From assembly GCA_964486925.1 (NCBI GenBank), contig CAZAOY010000052.1:1-17894 (forward strand): a DNA stretch of 17,894 nucleotides, given 5' to 3'. The translations under genes were made by a program, and so were the position numbers. Within the stretch, counting starts at the first letter, position 1. Every line of letters starts with the position of its first letter. Below, piece by piece: positions 13,971 to 17,894 of this stretch. This DNA is from CAZAOY01 sp964486925. GTDB lineage: Bacteria; Bacillota; Clostridia; Oscillospirales; Ruminococcaceae. The notes beneath the pieces were generated by a model, which had not been told where the DNA came from, did not search any database, and saw only the letters and a program-made list of their open reading frames with translations.

Positions 13971-14204
13971 ATGGATAGATGTGAATGTAACGGCATACTA
14001 AACGCTTCAGGCTGCTCCCTTACTGTAGCGGCAAGTAGTATCGCAATAGCGCTAAGTAACAGATTAAGCGAGGAGGATCTTACAACGATAGGCGGTTTCT
14101 TTACTGCACTAGGTGATTTAATCCTGCTAAATGTAGAGCAAAACGCACGTAGGGCGGCTTGTCTAAAGGATAGCTTACCTAAAGATAGCTTACCTAAAGG
14201 ATAG
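13971..14204 (+). CDS. Small DUF6774-like protein ending in a tandem peptide repeat
   Basis: 77-aa protein of unknown function. Residues about 15-60 (CSLTVAASSIAIALS, then LSEEDLTTIGGFFTALGDLI) match the pattern of the short DUF6774-type proteins of gut Firmicutes: a Cys-containing hydrophobic helix, then S-x-E-E/D-L and F-F-x-x-L-G-D. The last residues KDSLPKDSLPKG are encoded by the start of a DNA tandem repeat (14165-14409), and the stop TAG is created inside the repeat by a 16-bp unit. With 15-bp units only, the frame would run on as repeated GSLPK and end at TAG 14422-14424. So the C terminus probably varies with repeat composition. The ribosome site (TAGGTG, 4 bases before ATG) is weak. 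The family assignment is from pattern memory. Confidence 0.5.
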   Translation: MDRCECNGILNASGCSLTVAASSIAIALSNRLSEEDLTTIGGFFTALGDLILLNVEQNARRAACLKDSLPKDSLPKG

Positions 14205-14409
14205 CTTACCTAAAGGATAGCTTACCTAAAGGTAGCTTACCTAAAGNNNNNNNNNNNNNNNNNNNNNNNNNNNNNNNNNNNNNNNNNNNNNNNNNNNNNN
14301 NNNNNNNNNNNNNNNNNNNNNNNNNNNNNNNNNNNNNNNNNNNNNNCCTAAAGGTAGCTTACCTAAAGGTAGCTTACCTAAAGGTAGCTTACCTAAAGGT
14401 AGCTTACCT
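14165..14409 (+). repeat. 15/16-bp tandem repeat (GSLPK-coding), interrupted by an assembly gap
   Basis: Before the gap there are five full units of 16, 15, 16, 16 and 15 bp (AAAGGATAGCTTACCT, AAAGATAGCTTACCT, AAAGGTAGCTTACCT), then a partial unit. After the gap there are four identical 15-bp units (14350-14409). The 15-bp unit is a multiple of three and reads KGSLP; the 16-bp unit shifts frame and exposes GGA TAG. Each unit holds the short inverted pair GGTA-GCT-TACC. True length is unknown because of the gap. The rest of the 14205-14522 spacer holds only the hairpin at 14439-14477. Confidence 0.85.
14247..14346. other. Assembly gap (100 N) within the 15/16-bp repeat
   Basis: Exactly 100 undetermined bases between identical repeat units on both sides, a placeholder for unknown length at a repeat the assembler could not span. 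Confidence 0.95.
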
Positions 14410-14438
14410 AAAGGTAAGGGATAGCAGAAGGTAGATTT

Positions 14439-14477
14439 ACAAAGGCTTTGACGAGCAGATATCGTCAAAGCCTTTGT
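14439..14477. terminator. Long hairpin between convergent genes
   Basis: A perfect 16-bp stem, ACAAAGGCTTTGACGA (14439-14454) with TCGTCAAAGCCTTTGT (14462-14477), and a 7-base loop. It lies between the plus-strand repeat gene and the minus-strand tocopherol-cyclase-like gene. The plus strand continues CTTTATAC, so the U-tract is short. Probably a terminator for one or both directions. Confidence 0.65.
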
Positions 14478-14522
14478 CTTTATACTAATATACAGTTAAT
14501 ACCAGCATGTTGTATTAGGATA

Positions 14523-15380
14523 CTACCCCTGCTCTGCCGTATCCTTCATGTTATACTCAAAGCTGACATTGTCACTTTGCAGGTCAAACACGGTGGTGTT
14601 ACCCTCGTAGAGGATAAAACGGGCAGAGGTATTGTTGCTCTCGTGGATAATTCCATCCATCCGCCCCTCTATTGGGGAGTAAAGCGGAGAGGAATCCCTG
14701 CTATTTATATTAACCTCAAGCCTATACCTACCGCAGGACAAAGCGACCTTTTCCCTTGTCGCTGCTATAACGGAAACTCCGTTGTAGGTGGAGAATCGGT
14801 ATTCCTTGCCATTATGGATAACAGCGCAGATACATCCGTTAAAGTTAAACCCCATAAACGGTACTGCCGCAACAGAGAGCATTATCGAGCTTTTCTCCCT
14901 AAAATCATTGCAGTGTAGCCAGAGATACTCCTTTGGAAAGGATCTGCCGCTGTCCATCTCGATGTACCCTACCCCACCGTCTAGGTCGTAGTATCGGCCG
15001 TTTACCTTTATCCCGCCCCGAAGCTTGTGGTACATACTTACTACTCCATGTCGGCACTCCATCGGCAAGAACCTAAAAGGACCCATAATATCCGACTTAA
15101 GCGGAGTTAACTCCTCATAAGCTATATGCCCCCTTAACCCCCGTTCATTCACCTTAATACCCCATTCACTAAAGATAGAGTTACCCACTGTAATATTCCC
15201 TTTTAAGGATATGGACGGACATTTGATGTTATCTGAGCCTTCGTTGGTTATAACCTGTATAAACGCCCCATCGTCAGATACCCCAGGGATAAGCGCTACC
15301 GTCTGTCCCGCCTTTTGGTGCTTAAAGTAGTATCCTTTAAAGTAGCCTTTTGATTGCTTTTTGCTTTTATTATCGCCCAT
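14523..15380 (-). CDS. Tocopherol-cyclase-like family protein
   Basis: 285-aa soluble protein resembling the tocopherol cyclase family (PF14249 type). Seen: YFKGYYFKHQ (13-22), VALIPG (28-33), the central stretch around GPFRFLPMECRHGVVSMYH (100-118), and the best block DLDGGVGYIEMDSG then RSFPKEYLWLHCNDF (132-160), which matches the plant/cyanobacterial GY-x-E-x-x-W-G-x-x-FP-x-x-W-x-W-x-Q-x-N-x-F pattern with substitutions. True tocopherol cyclases close the chromanol ring of vitamin E; the bacterial homologues in Firmicutes have no proven reaction, and an anaerobe would not be expected to make tocopherol. The start codon lies 11 bases inside the end of the FAD-Rieske gene, so the two are coupled. 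There is no signal peptide. Confidence 0.75.
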   Translation of the reverse strand: MGDNKSKKQSKGYFKGYYFKHQKAGQTVALIPGVSDDGAFIQVITNEGSDNIKCPSISLKGNITVGNSIFSEWGIKVNERGLRGHIAYEELTPLKSDIMGPFRFLPMECRHGVVSMYHKLRGGIKVNGRYYDLDGGVGYIEMDSGRSFPKEYLWLHCNDFREKSSIMLSVAAVPFMGFNFNGCICAVIHNGKEYRFSTYNGVSVIAATREKVALSCGRYRLEVNINSRDSSPLYSPIEGRMDGIIHESNNTSARFILYEGNTTVFDLQSDNVSFEYNMKDTAEQG

Positions 15381-16680
15381 GAATACCCTTTCTGGCGGGG
15401 TTATTAATTACCCTGCCCTCATCTGTATAACGTGAACCGTGACAGGGACAATCCCAGGTTTTCTCTGCGCTGTTCCATCTAAGCTTGCACCCTAGGTGGG
15501 TACAACGTTTCCCACCGATAGATAAAAGATTTCCCACCGCCTTAGCCGCGTTTATCCCAAGCTGTTTAGTAAAGATCCCCCGTGAAGGTGAAAACACCGT
15601 TTCACATTCGTTAACATTTCCTACTATCATATCACAAAGTAGCTTTGCCGACACCATTGAGGTGGTCATCCCCCACTTGTTAAACCCTGTTGCAGTGTAG
15701 ATATCGGGGTATACGTTTGATAGCCCGCCGATATATGGTATACCATCTAGGCTCATGCAGTCTTGCGTCGCCCAGGCAAACCGCTCGGTTGCGTTAGGAT
15801 AGTGCTTTTTAGCGTAGTTACGAAGTTCTCTCCAGTTGCCCCCTTGTTCCCCTGTGCGGTGGTCGCCCCCGCCGATTAGTAGCAGATCCTTGTAGTTACG
15901 AAAGGACATCCCATTCTGTGCTTCATCAACATACATCCCGTCAACATCCTGGGCATTCTCTAGCGCTATAACATATGAACGGTGCTGATATAGCTTTAAG
16001 CTGTAGAGTCCCGCAATAGTTATCATTGGAAAGTGGGTGGCTAGGATAATCTTATTGGCGGTAATCACACCATTTTTGGTGATAGCGGTGTTGCTGTGGA
16101 CACTTTCAACAAGGGTATCCTCATAGATGTTTAAACCCTTAGATATACCGTTTATAAACTTTATCGGGTTAAACTGCCCCTGTGAGGAGAAGCTGACCGC
16201 ACCCTTTACCTCAAATGGTAGTGTTAGCGTATTGCAAAGCTTTGCACGATACCCTATATGGTTAAGCGCTATAACCTCATCCTCTATCTTTTTTCTGTCG
16301 GTTAACGAATAGACGTAGGCGGGTTTTCGCTCAAAGTCGCAATCAATTACCCTTGCCATCTCTGCATACCGCTCCACCGCCCAAAGGTTAGCGGTAAGGT
16401 ATCTTCTAGCATACTCTGCCCCCTGCTTCTTTACCATATTTGCATATATTAACCCATGCTGTGCCGTTACCTTAGCGGTGGTATTCTTAGTTACACCCCC
16501 ACCAATCCTACCGCCCTCAACTAGGGTATACTCCACACCCTGCCGGTCCAGAAAGTACGCCGTAAGCACCCCCGCCATGCCTCCGCCGATAATTAACACA
16601 TCGGTTTTTATATCGCCCTTAAGGGTTCTTCTACCTTTATCTTCGCTCCCTAAAAGCTCCTTGCTCCATATCGATCCCAT
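15370..16680 (-). CDS. FAD-dependent oxidoreductase with C-terminal Rieske [2Fe-2S] domain
   Basis: 436 aa from the ATG at 16680 (MGSIWSKELL), chosen because GAGG lies 6 bases upstream; an ATG four codons earlier overlaps that site. The N-terminal DAO-type FAD domain has DVLIIGGGMAGVLTAYFL (27-44) and GGVTKNTTAKVTAQHGLIY (61-79). The C terminus is a Rieske domain, CTHLGC (393-398) and CPCHGS (411-416): cluster ligands C393, H395, C411, H414, plus the disulfide pair C398/C413. This architecture is known in Firmicutes (e.g. the Bacillus YhfW type); the substrate is unknown. Its coupled partner is the tocopherol-cyclase-like gene. The upstream spacer (16681-16823) is AT-rich, with TATAAT boxes but no convincing -35. 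Confidence 0.88.
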   Translation of the reverse strand: MGSIWSKELLGSEDKGRRTLKGDIKTDVLIIGGGMAGVLTAYFLDRQGVEYTLVEGGRIGGGVTKNTTAKVTAQHGLIYANMVKKQGAEYARRYLTANLWAVERYAEMARVIDCDFERKPAYVYSLTDRKKIEDEVIALNHIGYRAKLCNTLTLPFEVKGAVSFSSQGQFNPIKFINGISKGLNIYEDTLVESVHSNTAITKNGVITANKIILATHFPMITIAGLYSLKLYQHRSYVIALENAQDVDGMYVDEAQNGMSFRNYKDLLLIGGGDHRTGEQGGNWRELRNYAKKHYPNATERFAWATQDCMSLDGIPYIGGLSNVYPDIYTATGFNKWGMTTSMVSAKLLCDMIVGNVNECETVFSPSRGIFTKQLGINAAKAVGNLLSIGGKRCTHLGCKLRWNSAEKTWDCPCHGSRYTDEGRVINNPARKGIHGR

Positions 16681-16823
16681 ATTACACCTCACATAACAAA
16701 TTACAATACTTTATTATTCCACAAAATTTGCTAGATATTATACCTATAAAATTATATGGCAAAGATTACCTTGTGGTACTAGTATGAAATGGTTATACAA
16801 GATAGTTTACTAACCTTAATAAT

Positions 16824-16867
16824 AAAAAAGCTGTATCTATACACTTGATGTGCACTAATACAGCTTT
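16824..16867 (-). terminator. Intrinsic terminator of the DUF1848 gene
   Basis: On the minus strand AAAGCTGTAT (16867-16858) pairs with ATACAGCTTT (16836-16827) in a 10-bp stem with a 21-base loop that contains a short inner CAC/GTG pairing, and is followed directly by a run of T (16829-16824). It lies about 55 bases past the DUF1848 stop. Confidence 0.75.
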
Positions 16868-16922
16868 AAATGTTTACTATTAGTAATATATCGCTAAAAC
16901 ATAACAATTTAACAGTGCCGAT

Positions 16923-17858
16923 CTAAAATGACAGCCTTGTCTGGGTTTGCTTATTTGAACTAAGCTGTTTTTCGACCACCCTATCCCGATCCTCCTCAAG
17001 TAGCTCGCCAATAAGCATATCCCCTCGTGGATTATGGCGGTCATAGCGATTTTTGGTGGTAGCTTCGCTGTTGTTAGCGTAGCAGTAGATACATCCGTTT
17101 AAACAGGTGTTGTACATTCCAATATCGATACTCTCCACACACCCGCACCCCGCACGCTGATTTTTATCCGCCTTAATCTCAAGCGGACATCCACAGATCT
17201 TCTCAATCACCGCTCTATCAACACAGCTTGCACGATTAATCCCATACCGCCTAAGGTCAATCCCCTCACAGCAGGCGTCCGCTTTGATGCCATACCTCTT
17301 AGCCGTACTACCGATAAACTCTGCAAGGCTTGCCATCTCATCGGGTGACAGCTCCCGAACCAGTGGGGTTTTAAGCTTTTTATAGCTGTCCACAAAGCTA
17401 ATGGTAACGCCGTTAGTAAACCCCGCAAGCCTTTCACAGGCGGACTCAAACTGCTCCTTATGCCACGAAACCGTTAGAGTATCATTTACAACAATAGGGT
17501 CATACCGCCAATGTACCCGCTCTTTACCTATGCGATTAGACAGGGTGATAAAGGTGTCCTCAATCTCCCGCTTGTCACGCAGGTTTGGTTCTAGCGTGTT
17601 GTCGTATGGGGTTATGGTAAACTGAAAATAATAGTTATACCCCATCCAGTCGATCTCTGGCAGGTGGGGCAGGATGTTCTTTGCGTCCTTTGTCCAGAAC
17701 ACGATACAGTCCACCACCTCATTTGACAGCGGTATTCTACTTAGCTGTGAATTGTTAAAGGGGTTTTTGGTTATCACATACCCCGCCCGCAGTCTGTTTA
17801 CCAGCCACTCACTATAGTAACAAGGTATATCGGTTCGCCGTGAAGCAGATAGTATCAT
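16923..17858 (-). CDS. DUF1848 family protein with C-terminal CX3CX2C cysteine motif
   Basis: 311-aa protein of unknown function. The N terminus MILSASRRTDIPCYYSEW and the following KNPFN, VDCIVFWTKDAKN (49-61) and YYFQFTITPY (76-85) are the DUF1848 signature; VHWRYDPIV (115-123) follows. The C-terminal third is cysteine-rich: C196, C197, C212, C222, C224, C238, C240, and then C252-C256-C259 in CLNGCIYCYAN, the CX3CX2C spacing and aromatic context of radical-SAM 4Fe-4S sites. In ordinary radical-SAM enzymes this motif is near the N terminus of the barrel; here it is at the C-terminal side. The gene is monocistronic, with AAAGGCG 6 bases before the ATG and its own terminator. Confidence 0.85.
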   Translation of the reverse strand: MILSASRRTDIPCYYSEWLVNRLRAGYVITKNPFNNSQLSRIPLSNEVVDCIVFWTKDAKNILPHLPEIDWMGYNYYFQFTITPYDNTLEPNLRDKREIEDTFITLSNRIGKERVHWRYDPIVVNDTLTVSWHKEQFESACERLAGFTNGVTISFVDSYKKLKTPLVRELSPDEMASLAEFIGSTAKRYGIKADACCEGIDLRRYGINRASCVDRAVIEKICGCPLEIKADKNQRAGCGCVESIDIGMYNTCLNGCIYCYANNSEATTKNRYDRHNPRGDMLIGELLEEDRDRVVEKQLSSNKQTQTRLSF

Positions 17859-17894
17859 AATGTTCGCCTTTCTTTGTTGATGGTGTATGGGTTT

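Noticed and set aside
14241..14468. A minus-strand frame reading LPLGK repeats through the N gap
   Set aside because: It depends on the gap length and on a simple repeat; no start signal or domain.

Overview
The window looks like a chromosomal piece of an anaerobic, low-to-moderate GC Firmicute, most likely a gut-type Clostridia/Oscillospiraceae-like organism. This rests on the six-gene Rnf operon in clostridial order (C-D-G-E-A-B), AGGAGG-type ribosome sites, sigma-A-like promoters, UUG use as a start, and short structured repeats in many spacers. No rRNA, tRNA, phage gene, transposase or CRISPR array is visible. Two runs of exactly 100 N (10765-10864 and 14247-14346) both fall inside tandem repeats, so this is probably a draft or metagenome-derived scaffold whose repeat lengths are unknown.

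Layout, left to right. (1) 1-3233, minus strand: a tight cluster glyA > esterase > APH-type kinase > xylulokinase-like FGGY kinase (cut by the window edge), read from a good promoter in front of glyA. (2) 3437-5231, minus: rlmA-type 23S rRNA methyltransferase and a DUF1638 protein, with a ~92-bp inverted-repeat element (copy A) between them. (3) 5305-10503, minus: rnfC-D-G-E-A-B, a membrane complex that couples ferredoxin:NAD+ electron transfer to ion pumping, with a clear promoter upstream of rnfC. Its compact layout is broken by a 355-bp structured, repeat-like insert between rnfD and rnfG. (4) 10504-11156: a long non-coding stretch holding the rnf promoter (minus) and, divergently, a plus-strand promoter-like site, a 97-bp tandem hairpin repeat array interrupted by the first N gap, and a terminator-like hairpin. 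(5) 11157-13569, plus: a CorA-type metal transporter and a ROK/ASKHA-like sugar-kinase-fold protein. (6) 13570-14522: a RelB-like antitoxin remnant, a palindrome with a promoter-like site, copy B of the inverted-repeat element, a small DUF6774-like protein running into a 15/16-bp tandem repeat (second N gap), and a long hairpin. (7) 14523-16680, minus: a two-gene unit of an FAD oxidoreductase with a C-terminal Rieske domain and a tocopherol-cyclase-like protein. (8) 16923-17858, minus: a DUF1848 protein with its own terminator.

What joins these: the core is energy and one-carbon metabolism (Rnf, GlyA) plus housekeeping genes. The less explained material lies in the spacers and accessory genes. 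The best leads are a candidate non-coding RNA locus made of tandem hairpins (10663-11080), a two-copy structured element placed just 5' of two unrelated genes with paired-base changes between the copies, a frame-switching GSLPK repeat, and the FAD-Rieske/tocopherol-cyclase-like pair in an apparent anaerobe.
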